Shown here: positions 1-7,898 of the stretch, one piece after another | Numbering within the stretch: position 1 is the first letter of the stretch | Layout of the letters: every line of letters starts with the position of its first letter | DNA from: Prevotella intermedia ATCC 25611 = DSM 20706 | GTDB taxonomy: Bacteria; Bacteroidota; Bacteroidia; Bacteroidales; Bacteroidaceae | DNA length: 64,000 nt | Reading direction: 5' to 3' | Assembly (NCBI RefSeq): GCF_001953955.1 | Contig: NZ_CP019300.1 | Coordinates: 124,001 to 188,000 of the forward strand | The notes under the pieces: generated by a model | Told to the model about the DNA's origin: nothing | Database searches by the model: none | The model's input: only the letters and a program-made list of their open reading frames with translations | Program-made: the position numbers and the translations under genes

Positions 1-326
1 AGACATTGCCGACAAATGTGAAATGGGTGAGCGACATAAAAGCTTATCTTATCTATGACATGACTGGAATGATGAAGAATCCTGTCGTAATGGGCTATAT
101 GAAGAGCTACGTAAACATGGGACTTTACTACTGGATGCACAAGGTGAAAGGAACAATGGGAGAGTATGCGCTCACAATGTCGAAGTCAGACCCAAAGAAG
201 GCTCCTGTATTCTTGGTGAAGTTTAAAGATGGCAGCTATGCCGTTATTCAGTTCACAGGTCTTAAAGACGCTACAGGCAAGAAGAAAGAAGTCAGCTTCA
301 AGTATAAATTTGTCAAGAAGAATTAA
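1..326 (+). CDS. HmuY-like secreted heme-binding family protein, C-terminal fragment
   Basis: This is the 3' end of a gene that begins before the window. The reading frame is open to the left edge, so the in-frame TTG at 6 is not taken as its start. The visible ~107 residues are rich in Tyr, Met and Lys. They end with a VFLVKFKDGSYAVIQFTG strand and a KKEVSFKYKF strand, the pattern of closing beta strands in HmuY-type proteins, the outer-membrane heme-binding lipoproteins of Bacteroidales. The Met/Tyr-rich centre would fit ligand binding, but this is inference. A hairpin follows the stop codon. The family call rests on the C-terminus only; another Bacteroidales beta-rich lipoprotein remains possible. 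Confidence 0.5.
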   Translation, partial: TLPTNVKWVSDIKAYLIYDMTGMMKNPVVMGYMKSYVNMGLYYWMHKVKGTMGEYALTMSKSDPKKAPVFLVKFKDGSYAVIQFTGLKDATGKKKEVSFKYKFVKKN

Positions 327-337
327 TCAGTAACACG

Positions 338-366
338 GAAAGGGGCTCCGCAAGGGAGTTCCTTTC
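338..366 (+). terminator. Hairpin after the HmuY-like gene
   Basis: Two 12-base arms (338-349 and 355-366) pair with G-U wobbles around a 5-base loop, 12 bases after the stop codon. The following T-run is short, so it is a plausible but not ideal rho-independent terminator. Confidence 0.5.
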
Positions 367-471
367 TTACAATGGTCGTACGGACGGCACGAAAGGCAAG
401 AACTGCTTTCGAGTACAGCAAGTACGATACGACCATTATCCATTCATAAACCACAACAATTTAAAACAACA

Positions 472-1689
472 ATGAAAAAACTATTACGTTTGACAGTGGC
501 AGTCTTAATGCTTGCCACAGCGCAAATAGCCACGGCGCAAGTAAAGATGGCTCCTAACTATTTCCGTGCAGACCCCAACGTCTACAAGTACAGAATGGCG
601 AAGGTGATTGACTGGAAGGATTCGGAAGACGAACAACTTACGCAGTACATCTACGACGAGAAGGGTTGCCTTGTCAGAGAAGAGTACGGTTTGAGCAAGC
701 AGCCCGGAACTTTCGTCTACAACTACACATACAACCCGCAGGGCTATATGATTAAGAAAGAAGAAGTGGCGGTCAAGGCTGACCACAGCTCGTCTACCGT
801 TTCTTCAAAGCACGAATATACGCGTAACGAATACGGATACGTAACTGAATACACTCGTGCTACACGCCACGGTACCGAACCTAACGACGAAACGCTTACT
901 GAGGACGTGAAAATGAACTTCGTATACGACGACCAAATGCGCCTCCTCCGTGTCGATATTCGCCAGTTCGACTATCCTTCTGACAAGCTTGAAGAGGAAG
1001 TGGGACGTATCTGCAAGGTGGAATACGATGAAGCAGGGCACGTTACCTGTGTCAGTCAGGAATACCCCAACGGCGAACTCGTATGGAAAGAGGAATTCAA
1101 GTATGATGAAAAAGGTCGTCGGGTATCAATAAAGAAAGTTCCCGGCCCTAACTATACGCCTCAAGACAGAATTACTTGGACATGGCACTACGACAACGAT
1201 GGCGACATAGACAAGCAGGGCAGCAGCAATGGTTTCGGCAAAGAGTACGAGTACGACAAGAGCAAGCTCGCTTCTGAAACCTTTATGGTTCTCGAAGCCA
1301 CTGAAGCAGAATGGGCACTCCAAGGTCCGCTCAACTGCACGCTCTTCAAGGAACTGCCAATGGAGAAGTACTTCACCCATGCCCCGATATTCGAAACAAC
1401 CGACGAGTCGGAAATAACATACGAGCCAACTGGTACTCCCAACAATATTGCCGATGCTCGAACAACCGCGGGCAAGTCGCTCCAAGCACATCTCAACGGC
1501 AATAAACTAACAGTAGACCTTCCTGCAAGTCTTATCGGAAAGACATTGCAGGTATTCAATGCCACAGGTGCATGTATGAGTAGCTTTGTTGTAAACGGTT
1601 CGCAAACCACATTCAACATCGACAACTTTGCTCCCGGTATATATGTTGTAGGTATCGGAAATCAGACCGTGAAGTTTATCAAGCGATAA
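472..1689 (+). CDS. T9SS-secreted YD-repeat-like protein
   Basis: 405 residues. A signal peptide (about 1-23, ending ATAQ) is followed by a body made of loose repeats of the form Y-[DN]-x-x-G-x-hydrophobic, for example YDEKGCLVREE, YNPQGYMIKKE, YDEAGHVTCVSQEY and YDEKGRRVSIKK. This resembles YD/RHS-like or MORN-like beta-hairpin repeats. From about residue 330 a type A T9SS sorting domain runs to the C-terminus, ending GIYVVGIGNQTVKFIKR. Known family behaviour: such proteins cross the inner membrane by Sec and the outer membrane by the type IX system, and the C-terminal domain is cut off. The repeat body has no recognisable catalytic motif, so adhesion or binding is only a guess. Confidence 0.8.
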   Translation: MKKLLRLTVAVLMLATAQIATAQVKMAPNYFRADPNVYKYRMAKVIDWKDSEDEQLTQYIYDEKGCLVREEYGLSKQPGTFVYNYTYNPQGYMIKKEEVAVKADHSSSTVSSKHEYTRNEYGYVTEYTRATRHGTEPNDETLTEDVKMNFVYDDQMRLLRVDIRQFDYPSDKLEEEVGRICKVEYDEAGHVTCVSQEYPNGELVWKEEFKYDEKGRRVSIKKVPGPNYTPQDRITWTWHYDNDGDIDKQGSSNGFGKEYEYDKSKLASETFMVLEATEAEWALQGPLNCTLFKELPMEKYFTHAPIFETTDESEITYEPTGTPNNIADARTTAGKSLQAHLNGNKLTVDLPASLIGKTLQVFNATGACMSSFVVNGSQTTFNIDNFAPGIYVVGIGNQTVKFIKR

Positions 1690-1724
1690 GCCTTTTTTCG
1701 TGGTTTGATTTAACCTCCAAAAAA

Positions 1725-1828
1725 AATATGACGTCATATTTGGAAGAATATGACGTCATATTCGCTCAAATATGACGTCATATTTCTTAGATTGAGACGT
1801 CATATTCCTCGAACTGAGACGTCATATA
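1725..1828. repeat. Five-copy palindrome array, 22-bp period, TGACGTCA core
   Basis: Cores begin at 1729, 1751, 1773, 1795 and 1817, an exact 22-bp period. The first three are the full palindrome ATATGACGTCATAT; the last two are AGACGTCA variants. Seven-base variable spacers separate the 15-base conserved parts. The array lies between two convergent genes. A shorter array of the same core lies at 44408-44469. Confidence 0.9.
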
Positions 1829-1878
1829 GTTTTTATTCTGCCCGACCAATAGTCTCACGAAGCAAATACATTGCCACT

Positions 1879-2673
1879 TTATTTGTTTATATCCGACTGT
1901 ATTCTGTCGTAAAATCGGGAAAGAACTTCCAGAATATCATCGGGCAAATAACTGAAGGCTTTCTCTGCCATCCATTCAGGAATTTCATAATAAGCCTCGG
2001 CAACCGAACCCGCTATACACGCCTTCGTATCAGTATCGCCGTCGCAAAGCACAGCCAAGCGTATGGTTTCTTCAAAACTATTGGCGTCCATAAAGCAACG
2101 CAACGCCATCGGCACAGTTTCCTGGCAAGTAGCATCGAAATGGTTCTGTGCACCAATCTTGCGTATATCGCGCATCGACGGCAGCTCGTATCCATAGAAT
2201 TTCTCAACCTTTCGTTCTACATCGGACTTGGTAAAGCGCATGTGCCGCAACCAACAAATCACCTCGGCTACACACTGTGCGCCCTTTATACCTTCTTCGT
2301 GGTTGTGCGAAATCTCCGCCGTCTTCTTGGCTTCCGCTATCACTTCCTCCCAATCAGAGAAAAGCCAACCCACTGGGCTGACACGCATGGCAGAACCATT
2401 TTCAAACGAATCCTTAGGTTGCGGATTGTCTTCGTGCAACCAATCGTAAAACATATTGCCATACCCACCCATCGGAGCAGGATAACGATGACACCAATCC
2501 AACAAAGCATCTTTGTAAGAACGTCCGCTCAAGATAGCGTCGGCAATAGCAACAGTACAGATAGTATCGTCAGTATAAGAACATTCGTCGGTGAACAGTT
2601 CAAAATCCTTTTCTGGTGCAGGTCCGAATTCAAAGCGTGAACCTACAATATCTCCTATGATAGCTCCAAGCAT
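1879..2673 (-). CDS. ADP-ribosylglycohydrolase family protein
   Basis: 264 residues, the normal size for the DraG/ARH family. The N-terminus has GAIIGDIVGS (residues 3-12). The metal-binding motifs are present: YTDDT (33-37) and, near the C-terminus, DGDTD (211-215). Family members use a binuclear Mg centre to hydrolyse ADP-ribose from proteins, nucleic acids or small molecules. The substrate cannot be told from the sequence. No ADP-ribosyltransferase gene lies nearby, so this is not an obvious DraT/DraG pair. It converges on the T9SS gene, with the TGACGTCA array between them, and the tRNA-Arg gene lies upstream on the same strand. Confidence 0.88.
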   Translation of the reverse strand: MLGAIIGDIVGSRFEFGPAPEKDFELFTDECSYTDDTICTVAIADAILSGRSYKDALLDWCHRYPAPMGGYGNMFYDWLHEDNPQPKDSFENGSAMRVSPVGWLFSDWEEVIAEAKKTAEISHNHEEGIKGAQCVAEVICWLRHMRFTKSDVERKVEKFYGYELPSMRDIRKIGAQNHFDATCQETVPMALRCFMDANSFEETIRLAVLCDGDTDTKACIAGSVAEAYYEIPEWMAEKAFSYLPDDILEVLSRFYDRIQSDINK

Positions 2674-2717
2674 ACTGCGGAATTGTTAAATCAAAATGTT
2701 TAGACTTTAGTAAAGAG

Positions 2718-2789
2718 TACCCCCGATGAGAATCGAACTCATATTTCAGCTTTAGGAGAGCCGCGTTCTATCCATTGAACTACAAGGGC
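2718..2789 (-). tRNA. tRNA-Arg (anticodon CCU)
   Basis: The reverse strand folds into a full cloverleaf: 7-bp acceptor stem with several G-U pairs, D-arm GTTC/GAAC, anticodon loop CTCCTAA giving anticodon CCT, and T-arm with loop TTCGATT. The discriminator base is A and CCA is not encoded. It reads AGG codons. A TATCTTTG -7 element is present upstream (complement of 2830-2837). Confidence 0.95.
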
Positions 2790-2829
2790 ATTGTGTTTCG
2801 GACATAGCCAAGTGCAGCTATTTCTTATG

Positions 2830-2837
2830 CAAAGATA
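2830..2837 (-). promoter_or_regulatory. Bacteroidetes -7 element of tRNA-Arg
   Basis: The reverse strand reads TATCTTTG, matching TAnnTTTG, about 40 bases upstream of the mature tRNA 5' end. No clear -33 TTTG is visible at the usual distance. Confidence 0.6.
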
Positions 2838-2925
2838 GCAAAAAAAAGTGTTTTAATAGTTATTTGCATACTTTTTTTCGTTTTCTGTTAAACTTTTAAC
2901 CACGCGAAAAGTCTTAGGTAATATT

Positions 2926-5442
2926 ATGAACAAGATTATTTCGTTTTTGCTACTCCTCGTATTGAATACAACGGTAGCGTTTGCACAAGGCTCTGTGAAG
3001 GGCAGAGTGTTGGACAAGAAGTCTAACACGGGATTAGAGTTTATAAATGTCGTGATACGAAAAGAAGGAAGCGACAAGATTCTAAAAGGTGCTATAACCG
3101 ATACCGAGGGACATTTCATTATATCAGATGTACCCAACGGCAGCTACACGCTCACGGCAAGCGGTATGGGATATAAAGATGTTGTAAGGACATTCAGCCT
3201 CACAGCAACCTCACTCAACAAGAATTTCATAGCACTTTACCTATCCGAAGACGCCAAGTCACTCGATGAAGTGGTGGTAACGGCACAGCGGGCAGATATG
3301 AAATTGGAGGTAGACCGCAAGACTTTCAGCGTAGACCAACAAATATCGAACGCTGGCGGAGTGGCAACCGACGTTCTGGAAAACATTCCGAGCGTAGAGG
3401 TAGACAACGAAGGCAACGTTTCCTTGCGTGGCAATTCGAGTGTCGAGGTATGGATAAACGGCAAGTCTTCAGGACTTACGAGCGACAACCGCGCCACCGT
3501 GCTGCAACAGTTGCCTGCCGAAAGTATCGACCGCATCGAGGTAATAGACAACCCTTCGTCTCAGTTCTCGGCTGAAGGGTCGGCAGGTATCATCAATATT
3601 GTACTGAAGAAAGACCGCAAGGCGGGCTATTATGGCAGCGTTCAGGCAGGTGCCAACACACGCGGCGGAGCCAATACATCGTTCAACATTAACTACAACA
3701 GCTCTCTCATCGACGCTTACGCCAATGTAGGCTATCATCATCGCAAGAGAGAAGGCGGCTCTTGGAGCGAGCAAAACAACATCAACACAAACACTTACCA
3801 ACGATACAAAGCCGACAACAGCGGACAAGGCAACAACCTTTTCACACGTGCAGGCATAACATTGCACGCCACAAAGAAAGACGACATCTCGCTCAGCGGT
3901 ATGTTTACGCTCGGCAACCACAAGAACAGCAGCCTTACACCGTATGAGTACGGAACTATCGGCTCGCTGCTCAACAGCCATTTAATGAACCGCAGCACAA
4001 GCAGCAACAACGATATGCGTATGATGCACGCCGAATTCGACTATCGACGCAACTTCTCCGACAAGCACTACTTCGACTTCAGCGTGGGCTACAACAAATG
4101 GAAAGCCGACAACGAAAACATTTTCCAAGACTCCACCACCTACTTCGACGCAGCAGGCTATCCGCTTGCAACGCCCAGTACCAGTGGCAGCTACCAATAC
4201 AGACCTATGTACGTGAACAACAGGTCGTGGGAAATAAAGTTCGATTACGAGAACCAAATCTCAAAAGCAATGCGACTTCAGGCAGGCTATCAAGCCAATC
4301 TGTCGAAAGAGAACACACCGCAAGAAAGCTTCGTAGACCGCAACAGCTGGGCAGGCTATAACCTTGTGGAAGACCAACTCTACTACAACCGCTTCATATA
4401 CAAGAACGATGTGCACGCCCTCTATACCACCCTATCGTACAATTCGGGCAAATTCGGCTTGATGGCAGGACTCCGTGGCGAATACTGGAAGGTGAACACG
4501 GAGAGCTATTCGTGGGCGCAGGAACACGATGCAAGCTTGCGCGACCAGCCATTTAAGAAGGATTACTTCCAGCTTTTCCCAAGTATCTTCATGAGTTATC
4601 AGCTCACCGAGAACGACCAACTGCAACTGAACTACACCCGCCGTTTGCGCCGACCATGGGGAGGAGAGCTCAACTCATTCCGAAACACAAGCGATGCCAG
4701 CCTCATATCGTTCGGCAACCCAGAGCTGACACCCGAATACAGCAACTCATTCTCGCTGAACTACCTGCGCACGTGGCGCGAACACTCTTTGCTCGTATCG
4801 GCTTACTATCGCCCAACTACCAACGTGATGCAGCGCATTACTTACCGCAGTTCTACCGACGGCTTACTCTATCAAACCAACTTCAACGTTGCCAAGAGCA
4901 CATCGACTGGTTTGGAACTTACGGCAAGAAACAGATTGTTCCGCATCTTGAACCTCTCTACCTCTGCCAACTTCTACTACTACAAGCTCGATGGCTTCAG
5001 TTTCGACATCGACGGACAAACCATTACGGGGCAAGGCAACAGCAACTTCACGTGGAATGCACGTATGCAAGCCAGCCTGATGTTACCTTACGACATGTCG
5101 GTACAGCTAACAGGCAACTACAACAGCCGCCAGAACTTGGCACAAGGTTACAGGTCGCCAAGTGGCAGTGTGGATTTCGGTTTCAGAAAGAGCTTCTTCA
5201 ACAAACTGTTGGTGCTATCCGTAAACTGCCGCGACCTGCTCGACACACGCAAATGGAAGACTTACACCAGCAGCGACTCCTTCACACGCTACCAAGAGAG
5301 TTGGCGTTCTGGGCGCACCTTCCGCTTCACGCTTACTTGGAACTTCGGTAACACTAACAAGAGCAAGAAGAAAGACAACAATATGGAGATGGACGAAGAC
5401 TTTGGAAGTCAGCCATACCAAAGCAGCGGAATGGGGCAATAA
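2926..5442 (+). CDS. TonB-dependent-receptor-type outer membrane beta-barrel protein
   Basis: 838 residues. Signal peptide (1-21, ending AFAQ), then a CarboxypepD_reg-like beta-sandwich (about 22-107), a plug-like domain (about 112-225, with LDEVVVTA and IDRIEVIDNPSS) and a long barrel of the OMP_b-brl_3 type to the C-terminus. The extreme C-terminus is a polar tail (NKSKKKDNN onward) rather than a terminal aromatic residue. Such proteins import large ligands or act as outer membrane assembly or sensing platforms. No SusD partner follows, so it is not a classical polysaccharide-utilisation pair. It is a single-gene unit closed by a strong terminator; the substrate is unknown. Confidence 0.85.
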   Translation: MNKIISFLLLLVLNTTVAFAQGSVKGRVLDKKSNTGLEFINVVIRKEGSDKILKGAITDTEGHFIISDVPNGSYTLTASGMGYKDVVRTFSLTATSLNKNFIALYLSEDAKSLDEVVVTAQRADMKLEVDRKTFSVDQQISNAGGVATDVLENIPSVEVDNEGNVSLRGNSSVEVWINGKSSGLTSDNRATVLQQLPAESIDRIEVIDNPSSQFSAEGSAGIINIVLKKDRKAGYYGSVQAGANTRGGANTSFNINYNSSLIDAYANVGYHHRKREGGSWSEQNNINTNTYQRYKADNSGQGNNLFTRAGITLHATKKDDISLSGMFTLGNHKNSSLTPYEYGTIGSLLNSHLMNRSTSSNNDMRMMHAEFDYRRNFSDKHYFDFSVGYNKWKADNENIFQDSTTYFDAAGYPLATPSTSGSYQYRPMYVNNRSWEIKFDYENQISKAMRLQAGYQANLSKENTPQESFVDRNSWAGYNLVEDQLYYNRFIYKNDVHALYTTLSYNSGKFGLMAGLRGEYWKVNTESYSWAQEHDASLRDQPFKKDYFQLFPSIFMSYQLTENDQLQLNYTRRLRRPWGGELNSFRNTSDASLISFGNPELTPEYSNSFSLNYLRTWREHSLLVSAYYRPTTNVMQRITYRSSTDGLLYQTNFNVAKSTSTGLELTARNRLFRILNLSTSANFYYYKLDGFSFDIDGQTITGQGNSNFTWNARMQASLMLPYDMSVQLTGNYNSRQNLAQGYRSPSGSVDFGFRKSFFNKLLVLSVNCRDLLDTRKWKTYTSSDSFTRYQESWRSGRTFRFTLTWNFGNTNKSKKKDNNMEMDEDFGSQPYQSSGMGQ

Positions 5443-5470
5443 ACATTATTCCTTAACCGTTGAAACCCAA

Positions 5471-5503
5471 GAGGGCACATCAAATTGTTTTTGATGTGCC
5501 CTC
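5471..5503 (+). terminator. Strong terminator after the TonB-type receptor gene
   Basis: A perfect 14-bp stem (5471-5484 with 5490-5503), a 5-base loop and a following TTTT-rich tract. It may also work on the opposite strand, where an A/T tract flanks it. Confidence 0.9.
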
Positions 5504-5544
5504 TTTTCGTTTCCAACAAACAGTTTCGGCTGCTTCTAATAAAA

Positions 5545-5588
5545 AACAGAGAAAGCAGCAGCAACCATATTCTGCTTCTTTCTCTGTT
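5545..5588 (-). terminator. Hairpin after the DUF417 gene
   Basis: The arms AACAGAGAAAGCAG and CTGCTTCTTTCTCTGTT pair, followed on the reverse strand by a T-rich run. It sits just downstream of the DUF417 stop codon. Confidence 0.75.
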
Positions 5589-5611
5589 ATTCTTGAATCG
5601 TATCGAACTTA

Positions 5612-6193
5612 CTATTTCTTCTTCAAAATTCGCTGTGCGCAATCTGCCAGCACAACAACTGCCGAGGCAAGAATACATACGTCTTTGATTACCAATCGGC
5701 CAGCACCCGTCAATAATGGGAAACCGTGTTCGCCACTACCAAGGTCAGGCACCCATACTTCGGGTGTGGTAATAAGGAAGGATAGCGTACCGAAGGTCAT
5801 TATTATAACCAAGCCTGTGCCAACAAAGCCAATCTTTGGGAACCAAATGCCCAGCAATGTCAAAATGCCGAACGACATAATAGCCAAACCTAATCCGTGA
5901 GAGAACGTATAGGTGTTATTTGCCTCGTGCCACTCGTTTTTAACCTTGTCAAACTCGCCCTCTTTAAGCTTGTAGTCCTTGTATTCAGGTGCGTCCTTGG
6001 CATAGAAGAAGCTCATAAACGGACTGTTGGCAACGAAAGGAACAATGCCTTCTGCCTCGTAGTTCCAGAATTTCAGACCACCAATCCATATAAAGATAAT
6101 AAAGATTGCGATACGCACTAAATGGATACCTAAACCTTTCAGCGATGCTGCCAGTTCGAGAACGAACTGTACTAATGATGCAATTTTGTTCAT
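5612..6193 (-). CDS. DUF417/RclC-like membrane protein
   Basis: 193 residues with about four membrane segments: near residues 25-42 (IFIIFIWIGG), 100-118, 122-140 and 165-185. The order of the motifs WIGGLKFWNYEAEGIVPFV, SPFM, FSHGLGL and PEVW matches the DUF417 family, to which E. coli RclC (YkgB), a reactive-chlorine resistance membrane protein, belongs. The family is distantly DoxX-like. A loop of about 30 charged residues after the first membrane segment (APEYKDYKLKEGEFDKVKNE) seems longer than in the E. coli protein. The biochemical role is unknown. It is a single-gene unit with its own promoter about 120 bp upstream. Confidence 0.8.
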   Translation of the reverse strand: MNKIASLVQFVLELAASLKGLGIHLVRIAIFIIFIWIGGLKFWNYEAEGIVPFVANSPFMSFFYAKDAPEYKDYKLKEGEFDKVKNEWHEANNTYTFSHGLGLAIMSFGILTLLGIWFPKIGFVGTGLVIIMTFGTLSFLITTPEVWVPDLGSGEHGFPLLTGAGRLVIKDVCILASAVVVLADCAQRILKKK

Positions 6194-6314
6194 AGATGTC
6201 TAACCTTAAAATATTACGTCTTGTTTATTAAAATGAATAAATAGCTGCAGTGCAACAACATTTCTTGCTGTTCATTACTGCAAGCAAATAACCTTGATTT
6301 GGTTAATTCGTTTG

Positions 6315-6345
6315 CAAAGATATGTATTTATTATCAAACATCAAG
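6315..6345 (-). promoter_or_regulatory. Promoter of the DUF417 gene
   Basis: On the reverse strand CTTG is followed by 19 bases and TATCTTTG (complement of 6315-6322), close to the Bacteroidetes TTTG-N19-TAnnTTTG consensus. This predicts a leader of about 115 bases. Confidence 0.65.
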
Positions 6346-6496
6346 CAAAAACATTGTATTTATTACAAATTTATATCTATTTAATTGTTTACAAAGGCAA
6401 TTTGGTGAATTTGTTTACATTTATCAAGACCGATGCGATAAGATAGTTTAGACACTCCCTATTGCTGATATGCCTATAAAAAACACCTGTTTTTTG

Positions 6497-6584
6497 AATT
6501 ACTTACACGTAAAGAAATATTTATCTACGTGTAAAGAATTTCTTACTTACGTGTAGAAAAATATTTCTTTACGTGTAAGTAATT
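6497..6584. repeat. ACGT-core palindrome array, copy 1
   Basis: ACGT cores begin at 6507, 6527, 6549 and 6571 (spacings 20, 22, 22). The outer ~28 bases of each side form a near-perfect inverted repeat (TTACTTACACGTAAAG against CTTTACGTGTAAGTAA), and the inner two cores form a second hairpin. Related arrays lie at 27242-27338 and 41168-41250. It sits between divergently transcribed genes. Confidence 0.85.
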
Positions 6585-6672
6585 TAGCAATGCTGCTTCA
6601 TTTCCACACAAAAAGGTTTGTTCTATTGATATTTACCTAAAACTTCCAATTGTTTTAAGAACTATATAATAA

Positions 6673-6704
6673 AAGGGCTGGCTCCTTTTTAAGAGCCAGC
6701 CCTT
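6673..6704. terminator. Perfect hairpin between divergent genes
   Basis: A perfect 12-bp stem (AAGGGCTGGCTC with GAGCCAGCCCTT) around an 8-base loop. The T-rich flank is on the reverse-strand side. The DUF417 gene and the regulator gene both point away from it, so no annotated transcript obviously ends here. It may end an unannotated short RNA or insulate the regulator promoter. Confidence 0.7.
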
Positions 6705-6743
6705 AGCTGATTAGGTTCACATAGACTGGAATCCATAGATGTG

Positions 6744-6774
6744 TTGGCGTATTAAAAAATATTTTGTACCTTTG
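6744..6774 (+). promoter_or_regulatory. Promoter of the membrane-anchored regulator
   Basis: TTGG, 19 bases, then TACCTTTG (6767-6774). The element overlaps the longer candidate start at 6764 and so supports the ATG at 6800. Confidence 0.75.
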
Positions 6775-6799
6775 CTTCACTAAACAAAAAATCGAACGT

Positions 6800-7534
6800 A
6801 TGAAACCTTATGCAGCTGTAATTGTGTTTTTAGCATTGGTCTTGTCATCGGTATTGACAAGCATAAACAGTTACAACCGTACGAAAGATACGATTGTGAA
6901 CGATATGAACCAGGCATTGGCAAGAACGCTTTCCGAAAAGCAGGAAGCGTGGATAACGCCCGACACCATTATGAATTATAGGCAAAAGCTGAAGATTGAG
7001 GTGCTTCGCAACGAGTCGTTTGTTACCTATGCGCTTGCCAATACTCCGAAAACACTATGCAGCCAGCCTATGAAATGGACGGGGAACGACAACAGAAACG
7101 TGGCTTTCCAGTCGTATGCCACCTGCTCTTTCCTCACCATCTACGAGCTTTCCGACCAGCGTTCTGCTGCCCTGCTCTTGCTTTTGTCCATTGTTTGGCT
7201 CGTCGGCTCGGTTTATTGGTTGCGGAAACATAAACTGGGCACAACCATTTTAAGCAGTTTAATCTATTCAAACGATAGGCAGACTTTCTACGACTTAAAG
7301 CAAATGCCCATTCCGTTTACGCCGATGCAACAACAACTGATGCAGCTTTTCATCTCTTCTGCCGACTATCAGCTGTCGAAACAAACCATTTGCGACGCAC
7401 TTTGGCCCAAGAAACCCGATGCAACCGAAACTCTCTACACGCTTATTCGGCGCATAAAGCCCATATTGCAGAAGTATGTAGGCTTGAATATCGTTACCGA
7501 ACGAGGCGGCGACTACCGCTTAGAAAAGCAATAG
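6800..7534 (+). CDS. Membrane-anchored winged-helix transcriptional regulator
   Basis: 244 residues from the ATG at 6800; the longer frame from 6764 overlaps the promoter. Two membrane segments (about 3-20 and 123-141) enclose a ~100-residue periplasmic domain with two cysteines (87 and 109) that could form a disulfide. The C-terminal ~70 residues (about 172-241) look like an OmpR/PhoB-type winged helix, with a recognition-helix region TETLYTLIRRIKPIL and a final wing GLNIVTERGGDYRLEK. This is a one-component design like ToxR or CadC but with the DNA-binding domain at the C-terminus. The next gene is an outer membrane barrel, the likely target or partner. The signal is unknown. Confidence 0.72.
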   Translation: MKPYAAVIVFLALVLSSVLTSINSYNRTKDTIVNDMNQALARTLSEKQEAWITPDTIMNYRQKLKIEVLRNESFVTYALANTPKTLCSQPMKWTGNDNRNVAFQSYATCSFLTIYELSDQRSAALLLLLSIVWLVGSVYWLRKHKLGTTILSSLIYSNDRQTFYDLKQMPIPFTPMQQQLMQLFISSADYQLSKQTICDALWPKKPDATETLYTLIRRIKPILQKYVGLNIVTERGGDYRLEKQ

Positions 7535-7544
7535 AAACACGAGT

Positions 7545-7672
7545 GTTTTGTAAAGATAATTCTCTTAAAAAGTGATAACTGCGCTTTGGCATTGCGAAAG
7601 CGTAGGTTTTACAATGCGTTGATAACTAAAGAGTTACACAGCAATTACGCTTGTGAAAAATATTTACAGCCT
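7545..7672 (+). repeat. MITE-like intergenic repeat, copy 1 (internally deleted)
   Basis: Both conserved ends of the ~190-bp repeat are present (TTTTGTAAAGATAATT at the start, GTGAAAAATATTTACA at the end). The central palindromic modules are missing, however: the sequence passes straight from the GCGAAAGCG motif to TAGGTTTT. It lies between the regulator gene and the following barrel gene. Confidence 0.88.
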
Positions 7673-7898
7673 TATTGCTTTCTTTTCGTTCATAAAGTAG
7701 GTTATCGGCATTGAATGTCTAACCTATCAAAGAGGGCAGAACAGGCTCTGTCAGTTAGGTTTCAGCAAGATGTCAGATACTTGTCAGCTATGTTTTTACG
7801 TACTTTCTGCCCTTGAAACTAACTTTGTCGGATAAACAATAACCGCCCGTTTGCAAAGCCACGATATGGCAGCAGAGGGGCGAAACCAAATTTATTCA

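Noticed and set aside
1725..1828. Possible CRISPR array at the TGACGTCA repeats
   Set aside because: Units of 15 bp with 7-bp spacers are far too short; there are only five copies, the repeats are full palindromes, and no cas gene is present.
1750..2640. 296-codon forward frame opposite the ADP-ribosylglycohydrolase gene
   Set aside because: It is antisense to a gene with clear catalytic motifs, begins inside the palindromic array, and has no family features.
4656..5351. 231-codon frame inside the TonB-type receptor gene
   Set aside because: Overlaps the barrel region of a well-supported gene in another frame; composition (Gln/His/Arg-rich) is that of a frame shadow.
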